Position numbers and translations under genes: made by a program. Below are positions 26,785 to 38,478 of a stretch of DNA of 64,000 nucleotides, piece after piece. The notes below the pieces were generated by a model. That model worked only from the letters and a program-made list of their open reading frames with translations, searched no databases and was not told the origin of the DNA. Location: NCBI GenBank assembly GCA_963824085.1, contig CAWGNT010000015.1:558001-622000 (forward strand). The letters are read 5' to 3'. Every line of letters starts with the position of its first letter. Positions within the stretch are counted from its first letter, which is position 1. The stretch is from JARRNE01 sp963824085. GTDB lineage: Bacteria > Pseudomonadota > Gammaproteobacteria > Chromatiales > Chromatiaceae.

Positions 26785-27003
26785 ATGGCAAAAGAAGACG
26801 TAATCCAGATGGAAGGCACGGTGGTCGAGACCCTGCCCAACACGATGTTCCGCGTCGAGCTGGAGAATGGCCACGTAGTCACGGCGCACATCTCAGGCAA
26901 GATGCGCAAACACTACATCCGCATCCTTACCGGTGATAAGGTGACCGTCGAGCTGACCCCCTACGACCTGACGAAAGGCCGTATAACCTACCGCGCCCGC
27001 TGA
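26785..27003 (+). CDS. infA: Translation initiation factor IF-1
   Basis: A 72-residue S1-like OB-fold protein that binds the 30S A site during initiation. The sequence (MAKEDVIQMEGTVVETLPNT at the start, HISGKMRKHYIRILTGDKV later) is near identical to the family consensus. In E. coli infA also lies between aat and clpA. It is convergent with clpA, 116 bases away, and I see no tRNA in that gap although E. coli has serW there. Confidence 0.98.
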   Translation: MAKEDVIQMEGTVVETLPNTMFRVELENGHVVTAHISGKMRKHYIRILTGDKVTVELTPYDLTKGRITYRAR

Positions 27004-27119
27004 CACCCACGCCGCTGGAAGATGTGGTCTCCTCGGTCGCTGAGCCTGACCCTTTCGGACGCACCGCCACTGCCCCAGGCGATTGCCTAGGTCCGCCAGG
27101 GCGACGGATGGTCGATTTC

Positions 27120-29378
27120 TCAGTGCAGGCGCCGATCGGCGTACACTAACTCGATCTCGCCATCCTTCACTCCTACCTTCACCGAGCCCCCGTTCACAAG
27201 GACACCGAAAAGGATTTCGTTGGCGAGGGGTTTCTTGATGTGGTTCTGGATGACCCGAGCCATCGGCCGCGCGCCCATCTGCGCATCGTAACCCTTCCCC
27301 GCGAGCCACTTGCGGGCGTCCTCATCCACCTGGACCGCCACCTTTTTGTCGGCAAGCTGTTGCTCGAGCTCGAAGATGAACTTGTCCACCACGCTGGCAA
27401 TGGTTGCCGGCGCGAGGGCCGCGAACTGCACCACCGTATCCAGTCGGTTGCGGAACTCCGGCGTGAAGTAGCGCTTCAGCAGCTCCATACCGTCCGAGGA
27501 GTGGTCCTGCTCCGTAAAACCGATGGAGCGGCGGCTCGTCTCGGCAGCGCCTGCGTTGGTCGTCATGACCAGCACCACATTGCGGAAGTCCGCCTTGCGG
27601 CCGTTGTTATCCGTTAAGGTGCCGTGGTCCATCACCTGCAGAAGCAAGTTGAACACGTCCGGGTGGGCCTTCTCGATCTCGTCGAGCAGCAATACGGAGT
27701 GGGGGTGCTTGTTGATCTCCTCCGTGAGGAGCCCCCCCTGATCAAAGCCGACATAACCAGGGGGCGCACCGATCAGCCGCGAGACCGTATGGCGCTCCAT
27801 GTACTCCGACATGTCGAAGCGGATCAGCTCCATACCGAGAATACGGGACAGCTGGCGCGTCACCTCGGTCTTGCCGACACCCGTCGGTCCAGCGAAAAGA
27901 AAGGATCCGATGGGTTTCTCCTCGGTACCGAGACCCGATCGGTTCATACGAATCGCCGAGGTCAAGGCGTCAATGGCCGCGTCCTGGCCGAAGACCACCA
28001 TCTTCAGGTCGCGGTCCAGATTGCGCAGGGCCTCAGTGTCGGACACGGAGACCCTCTTGGGGGGTATGCGCGCAATCTTCGCAACGATGGTCTCGACGTC
28101 TACCACGTCGATCCGCTTCTTGCGCTTGCCGACCGGGCGCAACTGCACGTTGGCGCCTGCCTCGTCGATCACGTCGATGGCCTTGTCCGGCAGGTGCCGA
28201 TCATTAATGTACTTTGCGGAAAGGTCCGCCGCCGCCCTCAAGGCGGGCAAGGTATAGGTCACCTGATGGTGCTCCTCGAAGCGGGTTTTCAGCCCCCTCA
28301 GGATCTCCACCGTCTCGTCGACGCTCGGCTCGTTGATGTCGATCTTCTGGAAACGGCGCGCGAGCGCCCGATCCTTCTCGAAGATGCCGCGAAACTCCTG
28401 ATATGTGGTCGAGCCGATGCACCGCAGCTCGCCTGAGGCAAGCACGGGCTTGATCAGGTTGGAGGCGTCCATCACCCCACCAGAAGCCGACCCCGCGCCG
28501 ATCACGGTGTGAATCTCGTCGATGAAGAGCACCGCATGAGGCTGCCGACGCAGCTGGGCGAGGACGGACTTCAGCCGCTTCTCGAAATCGCCCCGGTACT
28601 TGGTGCCGGCCACCAGACCGCCCAAGTCCAATGCGTAGATCACCGCATCGCTCAGGATGTCCGGCACCTCCTTATCCACGATCTTCTTTGCCAGACCCTC
28701 GGCGATGGCCGTCTTGCCGACGCCCGCCTCGCCAACCAGAAGGGGATTGTTCTTGCGCCGGCGGCACAGGATCTGAGTGGTTCGCTCTACCTCAAGCTGG
28801 CGGCCGATCAAAGGATCGATCCGACCCTGGCGGGCGAGCTCGTTCAAGTTGGTCGCAAAGCTCTCGAGGGGGCTAGCCGTCTCCTTTTCCTCTCCCCGGG
28901 TCTCCTCCCCTTCGCCCTGCCCTTCCTCTCCCTGGCTCTCCCCCGGGACCTTGGAGATCCCGTGCGATATGTAGTTCACGACGTCGAGCCGCGTGATGTT
29001 CTGTTGATTTAGAAGGTAAACGGCCTGCGAGTCCTGCTCACTGAACAGGGCCACAAGCACATTGGCGCCGGTCACCTCCTTCTTGCCCGCCGACTGTACA
29101 TGGAAGACCGCCCGCTGCAACACCCGCTGGAAGCCCAAAGTTGGCTGGGTCTCACGTTCGTCCTGACTCGGAATCAAGGGTGTGGTTTCCTCGATAAATG
29201 CCGCGACCTCGTTGCGCAGCCGCTCCGCGTTCGCGCCGCAAGCCCGCAGCACCCGCGCCGCCGTCGGATTGTCGAGCAGCGAGAGGAGCAGATGCTCCAC
29301 CGTCATGTACTCGTGGTGCTTGTCGCGGGCCTGCTTGAAGGCTTGATTCAGCGTGAATTCGAGCTCTTTGCTTAACAT
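27120..29378 (-). CDS. clpA: ATP-dependent Clp protease ATP-binding subunit ClpA
   Basis: AAA+ unfoldase that feeds ClpP and receives N-degron substrates from ClpS. The 752-residue protein has the N-domain (LLLSLLDNPTAARVLRACG), then two ATPase modules with Walker A GEAGVGKTAIAEGL near residue 216 and GPTGVGKTEVTRQL near 496. A Glu/Gly-rich acidic linker (about residues 145-170) joins the N-domain to D1 and is longer than usual. It follows clpS with a 72-base gap, as in E. coli. Confidence 0.97.
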   Translation of the reverse strand: MLSKELEFTLNQAFKQARDKHHEYMTVEHLLLSLLDNPTAARVLRACGANAERLRNEVAAFIEETTPLIPSQDERETQPTLGFQRVLQRAVFHVQSAGKKEVTGANVLVALFSEQDSQAVYLLNQQNITRLDVVNYISHGISKVPGESQGEEGQGEGEETRGEEKETASPLESFATNLNELARQGRIDPLIGRQLEVERTTQILCRRRKNNPLLVGEAGVGKTAIAEGLAKKIVDKEVPDILSDAVIYALDLGGLVAGTKYRGDFEKRLKSVLAQLRRQPHAVLFIDEIHTVIGAGSASGGVMDASNLIKPVLASGELRCIGSTTYQEFRGIFEKDRALARRFQKIDINEPSVDETVEILRGLKTRFEEHHQVTYTLPALRAAADLSAKYINDRHLPDKAIDVIDEAGANVQLRPVGKRKKRIDVVDVETIVAKIARIPPKRVSVSDTEALRNLDRDLKMVVFGQDAAIDALTSAIRMNRSGLGTEEKPIGSFLFAGPTGVGKTEVTRQLSRILGMELIRFDMSEYMERHTVSRLIGAPPGYVGFDQGGLLTEEINKHPHSVLLLDEIEKAHPDVFNLLLQVMDHGTLTDNNGRKADFRNVVLVMTTNAGAAETSRRSIGFTEQDHSSDGMELLKRYFTPEFRNRLDTVVQFAALAPATIASVVDKFIFELEQQLADKKVAVQVDEDARKWLAGKGYDAQMGARPMARVIQNHIKKPLANEILFGVLVNGGSVKVGVKDGEIELVYADRRLH

Positions 29379-29450
29379 GGCTTGGTCGATCCAGGGGCAC
29401 GAAATGCGGAAACCCTACCGTTCTAAAGCCGCCGCCATTGAACGGTCCTC

Positions 29451-29774
29451 TTACGCCTCCTCCATAGTACACAACAGCGGATGCTGGTGGCTGCGAGAGT
29501 AATCGTTGACCTGCGAAACCTTGGTCTCGGCGATGTCACGGGTGTAGACGCCGCACACCCCGACGCCCCGTGTGTGCACGTGCAGCATAATCTGCGTCGC
29601 CTTTTCCCGACTCATCCGAAAAAAGGTCTCCAGCACCTGCACGACAAACTCCATAGGGGTGAAGTCATCGTTGATGAGGAGAACTTTGAACAGCGGAGGC
29701 CGCCGAAGCTCGGGCTTTGCCTCCTGTACCGAGAGCCCCGATTCGCGCTCCTCGTGGGGGTCCTGCTCGCTCAT
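29451..29774 (-). CDS. clpS: ClpS, N-degron adaptor of ClpAP
   Basis: A 107-residue adaptor that recognises N-terminal Leu, Phe, Tyr or Trp and hands the protein to ClpA. The binding-pocket residues are visible in LLINDDFTPMEFVVQVL and in HVHTRGVGVCGVY. An N-terminal polar tail of about 27 residues precedes the core. Divergent from the cspD-like gene, upstream of clpA. Confidence 0.96.
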   Translation of the reverse strand: MSEQDPHEERESGLSVQEAKPELRRPPLFKVLLINDDFTPMEFVVQVLETFFRMSREKATQIMLHVHTRGVGVCGVYTRDIAETKVSQVNDYSRSHQHPLLCTMEEA

Positions 29775-30074
29775 GATCCTCCGAGTCTAGCCAAAAACCA
29801 CCTGATTGCTTGTTGCGACGGGCGCAGCGTCTGCTGAATCCCGTACCTCAGCTGACAATGACTCGACCGCCAACGCGGGCGTTCGTGCGCCCGCCACCCC
29901 TGCCGCAGCCGGCTCCGAGTCGCGACGCGCCTTCACCGGAGTTTGACCAATGAAATCAGCTCACTATACTAGCCAGATAAGGCGCCCCCGGCCCTATTCA
30001 AGGAGGTGCGCCGTATAACGACAGACTACCTACCAAGTGGAAGACCTCAGCCAACCGCCGGAGGAGTGCGTACG
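29775..30074. other. Divergent regulatory region of clpS and the cspD-like gene
   Basis: About 300 bases with no gene. It holds the strong candidate promoter at 29943-29970 for the cspD-like gene and a leader of roughly 100 bases. The leader carries AGGAGGT near 30000, with only an overlapping GTG or a poorly placed codon after it, and the true ribosome site near 30059. Confidence 0.6.
29943..29970 (+). promoter_or_regulatory. Sigma-70 promoter of the cspD-like gene
   Basis: TTGACC at 29943-29948 and TATACT at 29965-29970 with a 16-base spacer, near consensus. Transcription from here gives a leader of about 100 bases. Confidence 0.7.
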
Positions 30075-30281
30075 ATGATGACGGGTATTGTGAAGTGGTT
30101 CAACAATGCCAAGGGTTACGGCTTTGTGAAGCCCGACGGGCGTGACGAAGACGTCTTCGTCCACTTCTCGGCCATCGACATGGACGGATATAAGACCCTC
30201 AAAGAGGGCCAAAAGGTCCAGTTCGAGATCAGCGAAGGACCGAAAGGTCTACACGCCGCTCGGGTCCACCGGCTCGCGTGA
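30075..30281 (+). CDS. cspD: CspD-like cold-shock domain protein
   Basis: A 68-residue single cold-shock domain with RNP1 KGYGFV and RNP2 VFVHF. It binds single-stranded nucleic acid. The pairing with a divergent clpS-clpA is the E. coli cspD arrangement, so the symbol rests on position as much as sequence. GGAGGAG at 30059 decides the ATG at 30075; a GTG at 30006 in the same frame lacks a spaced ribosome site. Confidence 0.88.
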   Translation: MMTGIVKWFNNAKGYGFVKPDGRDEDVFVHFSAIDMDGYKTLKEGQKVQFEISEGPKGLHAARVHRLA

Positions 30282-30384
30282 AGCCTTCGGGGCGAATAAC
30301 GTCAAACGGACCTCCACTCATCCGGCAAGGGTGGCGCCTAGGCCGAAGCAAGCTCAAATGCCTGCGCTCGGCGCCCCGGGATCT

Positions 30385-31641
30385 TCACATGTTTGTGACG
30401 ATTGCCTCGGCGAAGCCCGAGCAGCTGACCTTCTGTGCACCGGACATAAGCCGCTCCAGGTCGTAGGTCACTGTCTTCGCCGCAATGGCGCCTTCCATCC
30501 CTCTTAGGATGGAATCGGCGGCCTCTGTCCATCCCAAGTGCCGTAGCATCATCTCAGCGGATAGCACGAGTGAGCTCGGGTTGACCATGTCCTTACCCGC
30601 GTACTTGGGCGCCGTCCCGTGGGTGGCCTCGAACACGGCGACGGAATCCGACAAATTCGCCCCTGGTGCCATCCCAATACCACCTACCTGTGCCGCCAAC
30701 GCGTCCGAGATGTAGTCGCCGTTCAGGTTTAGGGTGGCGATCACGTCGTATTCCTTGGGCCGCAAGAGAATCTGTTGCAGAAAGGCATCGGCGATCATGT
30801 CCTTTACGATGATCTCGCCGCCCGTCTTCGGATTGGTCATTCGGCACCAGGGGCCGCCGCCGAGCTCCATGGCGCCGAACTCCTCCTTCGCCAGCTCGTA
30901 GCCCCACGCCTTGAAGGCGCCCTCGGTAAACTTCATGATGTTTCCCTTGTGCACCAGGGTCACGGTCGGCCGGTCGTTGTCGATCGCGTACTGGATGGCT
31001 TTACGGACTAGACGCTTGGTTCCTTCAGAGGACACCGGCTTGATCCCGATGCCCGAGGTCTCCGGAAAACGAATCTTGGTGACGCCCATCTCGCTCCGCA
31101 AGAAATCGATGACCCTGCGTACCTCCGGGGACCCCGCCGGCCACTCGATGCCTGCGTAGATGTCTTCGGAGTTCTCACGGAAGATCACCATATCGGTGTG
31201 CTCTGGAGCCTTGAGTGGGCTCGGCGTACCCCGAAAGTAGCGCACGGGGCGGAGGCACACATACAGATCCAGCTGCTGACGCATCGTCACATTGAGAGAA
31301 CGAATACCCCCTCCTACGGGTGTGGTGAGCGGCCCCTTGATCGAGACGACAAAATCGCGGACGGCATCCAGGGTCTCTTCCGGCAGCCAGACATCCTCGC
31401 CGTAGACATGAGTGGCCTTCTCGCCGGCATAGATCTCCATCCAGCACACTCGCCGCTGCCCGTCGTAGGCCTTTGCCACCGCGGCATCGACTACGCGCCG
31501 CATGGCAGGCGTGATGTCGATACCGATACCATCGCCCTCGATGAAGGGAATGATCGGTCGGTCCGGGACCTGCACCGCAAAATCGGCGCCGACGCCAATC
31601 TTTTCGCCGTCGGCCGGGACTTGAATCTTGTCGTATGCCAT
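30385..31641 (-). CDS. icd: Isocitrate dehydrogenase (NADP type)
   Basis: TCA-cycle oxidative decarboxylation of isocitrate to 2-oxoglutarate. The 418-residue protein has the substrate block GGGIRSLNVTMRQQLDLYVC with the conserved Ser that AceK phosphorylates in E. coli, ENSEDIYAGIEW, IKPVSSEGTKRLVRKAIQYA and the C-terminal ATHGTAPKYAGKD nucleotide site. The ATG at 31641 gives the usual N-terminus. It is divergent from mnmA; both also lie in one neighbourhood in E. coli. Confidence 0.96.
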   Translation of the reverse strand: MAYDKIQVPADGEKIGVGADFAVQVPDRPIIPFIEGDGIGIDITPAMRRVVDAAVAKAYDGQRRVCWMEIYAGEKATHVYGEDVWLPEETLDAVRDFVVSIKGPLTTPVGGGIRSLNVTMRQQLDLYVCLRPVRYFRGTPSPLKAPEHTDMVIFRENSEDIYAGIEWPAGSPEVRRVIDFLRSEMGVTKIRFPETSGIGIKPVSSEGTKRLVRKAIQYAIDNDRPTVTLVHKGNIMKFTEGAFKAWGYELAKEEFGAMELGGGPWCRMTNPKTGGEIIVKDMIADAFLQQILLRPKEYDVIATLNLNGDYISDALAAQVGGIGMAPGANLSDSVAVFEATHGTAPKYAGKDMVNPSSLVLSAEMMLRHLGWTEAADSILRGMEGAIAAKTVTYDLERLMSGAQKVSCSGFAEAIVTNM

Positions 31642-31776
31642 CTCGACTCTTCGCACTTGCAGCAAAATGCGGAGTCTAGCATCCTAGCTGCGGCTTGGGC
31701 ATCGGCTGGCTACAGCAAGGGTTTGGTCGTCCCAAGTCATCGGGACCTGGCGGCTCCGCGGCTCGAGGTCAGGCGA

Positions 31777-32925
31777 ATGGTCAATGAACAAGCCGCCCAT
31801 TTCACCGAAATGATGCCATCGACCGAGCGCCGCATTCATGGACAGCGGGTCACGGTCGGTCTCTCCGGCGGCGTCGACTCCTCGGTTGCAGCCCTCTTGT
31901 TGCTCCGAGACGGCTACGACGTCGACGCCCTGTTCATGAAAAACTGGGAAGAAGACGACGAACAGGGGTACTGCGCCGCGGCTGCGGACCTGGCAGATGC
32001 GCAGGCCGTCGCTGACCGACTCGGCATTGCGCTGCACACGGTCAACTTCGCGACCGAGTACTGGGACCGGGTATTCGCGAGCTTCCTCGCCGAGTATCGG
32101 GCTGGTCGCACACCCAACCCGGACGTACTCTGCAACAAAGAGATCAAATTCCGGGCCTTTCTCGACCATGCCCAGACGCTCGGCGCGCAACGAATCGCCA
32201 CCGGTCACTACGCCAGAGTCGGCCGGGATCAAACCGGCTGGCGATTGCAGGTCGGCGCCGACGTGGACAAGGACCAGACTTACTTCCTGCACCGCCTCGA
32301 CCAGGAGCAGCTCCGCCTCAGCCTGTTTCCGCTAGGTGCCCTGAAGAAGGCCGAGGTGCGCGCGCTCGCCGCGCGGGCCGGTCTGCCCACATCCACAAAG
32401 AAGGACAGCACCGGGATCTGCTTTATCGGCGAGCGCCGCTTTAGCGACTTTCTAGCCCGCTATATACCACACGATCCTGGCCTCATCGAAACGCCGGACG
32501 GCCAAGTGCTCGGCGAGCACCAGGGGCTCGCCTATTACACCATTGGACAGCGCCACGGGCTCGGTGTCGGCGGCGTTGCCGGCACACCAGAAACCCCATG
32601 GTATGTCGTCCGCAAAGACCGCAGCCGCAATGCCCTCATCGTCGCTCAGGGTCACGATCACCCCCTGCTGATGAGCCGATGCCTAGAGGCGGGTCAGCTG
32701 CACTGGGTCGCGGGCTGGCCGCCCTTTGCACCGCCCTTCAACTGCCGCGCGCGGTTACGCCACCGGGCCTCGCTGGAGCATTGCGAGGTGACTGCGCTGG
32801 TCGATCTGCGTGTCCAGCTGCGTTTCGAGCGCCCGCAACGCGCGGTGACGCCGGGACAGGCTGCCGTGCTCTACCTGGGAGACCAATGTCTCGGCGGTGG
32901 TGTGATCGAACGGACCTGGAATTGA
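31777..32925 (+). CDS. mnmA: tRNA-specific 2-thiouridylase MnmA
   Basis: Thiolates U34 of Lys, Glu and Gln tRNAs. The product of about 382 residues has the PP-loop GLSGGVDSSVAALLL, the first catalytic Cys in NPDVLCNKEIKF and the persulfide Cys in STGICFIGERRF. The start is uncertain: ATG 31777 has a GAGG-type ribosome site, but ATGs at 31810 and 31813 would give a shorter, more typical N-terminus. Followed after 26 bases by hflD. Confidence 0.95.
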   Translation: MVNEQAAHFTEMMPSTERRIHGQRVTVGLSGGVDSSVAALLLLRDGYDVDALFMKNWEEDDEQGYCAAAADLADAQAVADRLGIALHTVNFATEYWDRVFASFLAEYRAGRTPNPDVLCNKEIKFRAFLDHAQTLGAQRIATGHYARVGRDQTGWRLQVGADVDKDQTYFLHRLDQEQLRLSLFPLGALKKAEVRALAARAGLPTSTKKDSTGICFIGERRFSDFLARYIPHDPGLIETPDGQVLGEHQGLAYYTIGQRHGLGVGGVAGTPETPWYVVRKDRSRNALIVAQGHDHPLLMSRCLEAGQLHWVAGWPPFAPPFNCRARLRHRASLEHCEVTALVDLRVQLRFERPQRAVTPGQAAVLYLGDQCLGGGVIERTWN

Positions 32926-32951
32926 ACCGACAGGATGAGGATGACCGCAAG

Positions 32952-33578
32952 ATGGCCTATACGGATCGCGACCGACTCATTGCGCTGGGGGGCATCTATC
33001 AGGCCGCATGGTGCGTGCGACAGGTTGCACGCACCGGCAGCGTGGACGAAGACGACATGGGGCCATGCATCTACAGTCTGTTCCAGACCGATGCCGCAAA
33101 CGTTGCCGCGGTGTATGGGCCGCCCGGGGCGGTTGTGCCTGGAGTGCGTGAGCTGACGAGCCAGCTGAGCGGGGGACGCGGACGCGAGCTCGAGCTCACT
33201 CGCTATGCGATTTCGCTTCTCAAGCTCGAGCGGGTCCTCGCCGGACGCAGGGTGATGGTCGACATCATCGCCGACGGTATCGCCGAAATCCGCCCGATGC
33301 TCACGGAATCTTCCTTGTCGGACCCCCACGTACTCCAACGGTTGGGCGACCTTTACGCGCGAACCATAAGTCACCTCCAGCCACGCATCATGGTGAGCGG
33401 AGAGCCCACGCATTTAAAGGACACAGACAACCAGAATCGAGTCCGCGCCCTGCTGCTCGCAGGCATTCGCTCGGCCTGGCTTTGGCGCCAGGTCGGCGGC
33501 AGTCGCTGGCGGATTCTGCTCGGCCGTAGCCGCCTGCTCGCAGCGGCCAGGGAATACCTGCGCACTGTCCATCACTGA
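32952..33578 (+). CDS. hflD: HflD homologue (DUF489)
   Basis: A 208-residue, mostly helical protein of the HflD family, peripheral to the inner membrane; in E. coli it affects lambda lysogeny through CII. Family blocks are DRLIALGGIYQAAWCVRQVA, the YAISLLKLER segment, LGDLYARTISHLQPRIMV and the end VRALLLAGIRSAWLWRQVGGSRWRILLGR. It follows mnmA as in E. coli, but acnA, not purB, comes next. Confidence 0.93.
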   Translation: MAYTDRDRLIALGGIYQAAWCVRQVARTGSVDEDDMGPCIYSLFQTDAANVAAVYGPPGAVVPGVRELTSQLSGGRGRELELTRYAISLLKLERVLAGRRVMVDIIADGIAEIRPMLTESSLSDPHVLQRLGDLYARTISHLQPRIMVSGEPTHLKDTDNQNRVRALLLAGIRSAWLWRQVGGSRWRILLGRSRLLAAAREYLRTVHH

Positions 33579-33728
33579 CACAGGCGGCGGAGGCTCGGTC
33601 CGCTGCCGAGCGCTCTGCAGGCAGGCGTTTGACCGCCCACCGGAACGCACGCACCCGCCGCCGCCCACCGGAATCTTTCGGGTTAGAATTCGACATCCAT
33701 CTTTCGGGCGCGCAACCGGAGTCAATCG

Positions 33729-36398
<2,670 letters not shown>

Positions 36399-36412
36399 GG
36401 AGATCTCTTGCC

Positions 36413-37780
36413 ATGGAGCTGTCTACGCTTACTGCGGTATCCCCTATCGACGGGCGCTACGCATCGAAGACCGAGGACCTCCGCCCGATCTTCAGCGAGC
36501 TTGGGCTGATCCGGCACCGGGTACTGGTCGAGGTGCGCTGGCTTGAGGCGCTCGCAGGGCACCCCGACATCGCGGAGGTCCCACCCCTTTCGATCCACGC
36601 CGCGAACCTACTATCGGGGATAGTGGAGAACTTCTCTGAGGCGGACGCCCAGCGCATCAAGAACATTGAGCGCACCACCAACCACGACGTCAAGGCCGTG
36701 GAATATTTCATCAAAGAGCGTATCGCCGGCACCGGCGAGCTGGAGGCGGTCAGCGAGCTCGTCCACTTCGCCTGTACCTCCGAGGACATCAACAACCTCG
36801 CCCATGCCCTGATGCTGCGCGAGGGCCGCGGGCAGGTGCTGATCCCACAAATGGACGAGCTCATCGCAGCGATCCGGGGGATGGCCCACGAACACGCGGG
36901 GCTCCCAATGCTGTCGCGCACCCACGGACAGCCCGCCTCCCCCACGACCGTTGGCAAGGAGCTCGCCAATGTCGCGCATCGACTCCGCCGTCAACGCGAT
37001 CAAATCGCTGGCGTCCCCCTTCTCGGCAAGATCAATGGCGCGGTGGGAAACTACAACGCCCATCTCGTCGCGTACCCTGATATCGACTGGCCGGGACTTG
37101 CTCGGCAGTTTGTCGAGTCGTTTGGGCTCACCTGGAATCCCTATACCACCCAGGTAGAGCCGCACGACTACATGGTGGAGCTCTTCGACGCAATCACCCG
37201 CTTCAACAGCATACTGATTGACTTCTGCCGTGACGTATGGGGCTACATCTCCCTCGGCTACTTCCGCCAGCGCGCCGTCGCCGGCGAGGTGGGCTCGTCC
37301 ACTATGCCCCACAAGGTGAACCCGATCGATTTCGAGAATGCGGAGGGCAATCTCGGCATCGCCAACGCCGTCTTCGGCCATCTGGCCCAGAAGCTGCCGA
37401 TCTCGCGCTGGCAGCGCGATCTCACCGACTCAACGGTCCTGCGCAATCTTGGGGTCGGCTTTGCTCACACGAGCATCGCGCTGAGCTCGGCGCTGCGCGG
37501 CATCGGCAAGCTGCAGGCCGATCATGAACGACTCGCCGCCGACCTCGATTCCAACTGGGAGGTGCTGGCGGAGGCGGTCCAGACCCTGATGCGCCGCTAC
37601 CGAGTGGAACAGCCGTACGAGAAGCTCAAGGAATTGACCCGGGGTCAGCGCATCGGCCCCGACGAAATCGGAACTTTCATCGATTCACTCGACATTCCCG
37701 ACGACGCAAAGGCCCGCCTGCGGGCCCTCACACCGGGTACTTACGCCGGCAACGCCGCGGATCAGGCCCGTGCCATCTGA
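36413..37780 (+). CDS. purB: Adenylosuccinate lyase PurB
   Basis: Fumarase-superfamily lyase acting twice in purine synthesis. The 455-residue protein begins MELSTLTAVSPIDGRYASK and has the superfamily signature GSSTMPHKVNPIDFEN, plus FACTSEDINNLAHALML and SRTHGQPASPTTVGKE. It ends the mnmA-hflD-acnA-purB run and is convergent with the OmpA-type gene across a shared hairpin. Confidence 0.97.
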   Translation: MELSTLTAVSPIDGRYASKTEDLRPIFSELGLIRHRVLVEVRWLEALAGHPDIAEVPPLSIHAANLLSGIVENFSEADAQRIKNIERTTNHDVKAVEYFIKERIAGTGELEAVSELVHFACTSEDINNLAHALMLREGRGQVLIPQMDELIAAIRGMAHEHAGLPMLSRTHGQPASPTTVGKELANVAHRLRRQRDQIAGVPLLGKINGAVGNYNAHLVAYPDIDWPGLARQFVESFGLTWNPYTTQVEPHDYMVELFDAITRFNSILIDFCRDVWGYISLGYFRQRAVAGEVGSSTMPHKVNPIDFENAEGNLGIANAVFGHLAQKLPISRWQRDLTDSTVLRNLGVGFAHTSIALSSALRGIGKLQADHERLAADLDSNWEVLAEAVQTLMRRYRVEQPYEKLKELTRGQRIGPDEIGTFIDSLDIPDDAKARLRALTPGTYAGNAADQARAI

Positions 37781-37819
37781 GAATGAAAAGGGTCATTGAA
37801 CCTCGTCCCTACTTACACG

Positions 37820-37853
37820 AAAAAAGCCGGCCAGGATCACCCTGGCCGGCTTT
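37820..37853 (-). terminator. Bidirectional terminator between purB and the OmpA-type gene
   Basis: A ten-pair GC stem (37826-37835 with 37841-37850) and a five-base loop. On the minus strand it is followed by six T and would strongly end the OmpA-type message; on the plus strand only three T follow. Confidence 0.88.
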
Positions 37854-37887
37854 GATGGACTCCGCGAATCCGCGCGGCGACTAAGCT

Positions 37888-38478
37888 TTACGCCCCGTCG
37901 CCTGTGGTGGTGGCGGTGATCGTCGCGCGGCGCTGCTCGACGCTGTAAGGATCGACGCCTGGCAGCATGTCAAGCTTGCCGCGGCTCTCCGCGGGGGCGA
38001 TGTCCTGCGCCGGAATGCCCTTCGAGATCATATAGTCGCGGACGGTGTCGGCGCGCCGCTGACCGAGCGCATAATTGTAGGCCTCGGAACCCTTGGCGTC
38101 GGTGTGCCCGACAACCGTCAGCTGCTCCTCGGCCGGGGTGTTCTTCACATCGGCGATGTAGTTATCGAGCCGCTGCAGCTCGTTATCGTTTACGATGTTC
38201 TCCATGCGGTACTTGTCGAACTCGAAGTTCAAGCGCACGTTGAACTCCTTGGGTACCGGCTTGTAGCAGGGCGGAAGGTTGGTTGGACCGTCCTCGCTCT
38301 GCCAGCATTCGCCAGCGCTATTCACCCACAACTGCCCGTTGGGCACCGTGGGATCGCCCGACGCATACCAATAGGTTTCCTGATCCATCGCGTGGGCAGT
38401 TGGGACCGCGAGGGCGACTGCAAGCGCGACCGGCGCAGAGAGTCTCAGGACATGAAGGGTCTTGTTTGCTTTGAACAT
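37888..38478 (-). CDS. OmpA-family outer-membrane/peptidoglycan-binding protein
   Basis: A 196-residue exported protein with a signal peptide ending near AHA at residue 30, a short Cys-containing segment (GECWQSEDGPTNLPPCYKPV) and a C-terminal OmpA-like domain (VRLNFEFDKY, LTVVGHTDAKGSEAYNYALGQRRAD). There is no beta-barrel, so it resembles RmpM-type periplasmic anchors. An AGAAGGAAAC ribosome site precedes the ATG. Confidence 0.88.
   Translation of the reverse strand: MFKANKTLHVLRLSAPVALAVALAVPTAHAMDQETYWYASGDPTVPNGQLWVNSAGECWQSEDGPTNLPPCYKPVPKEFNVRLNFEFDKYRMENIVNDNELQRLDNYIADVKNTPAEEQLTVVGHTDAKGSEAYNYALGQRRADTVRDYMISKGIPAQDIAPAESRGKLDMLPGVDPYSVEQRRATITATTTGDGA

Noticed and set aside
27004..27119. 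tRNA between infA and clpA as in E. coli serW
   Set aside because: No cloverleaf or T-loop sequence is seen in this gap.
27624..28436. 270-codon plus-strand frame opposite clpA
   Set aside because: Antisense to the ClpA ATPase modules.
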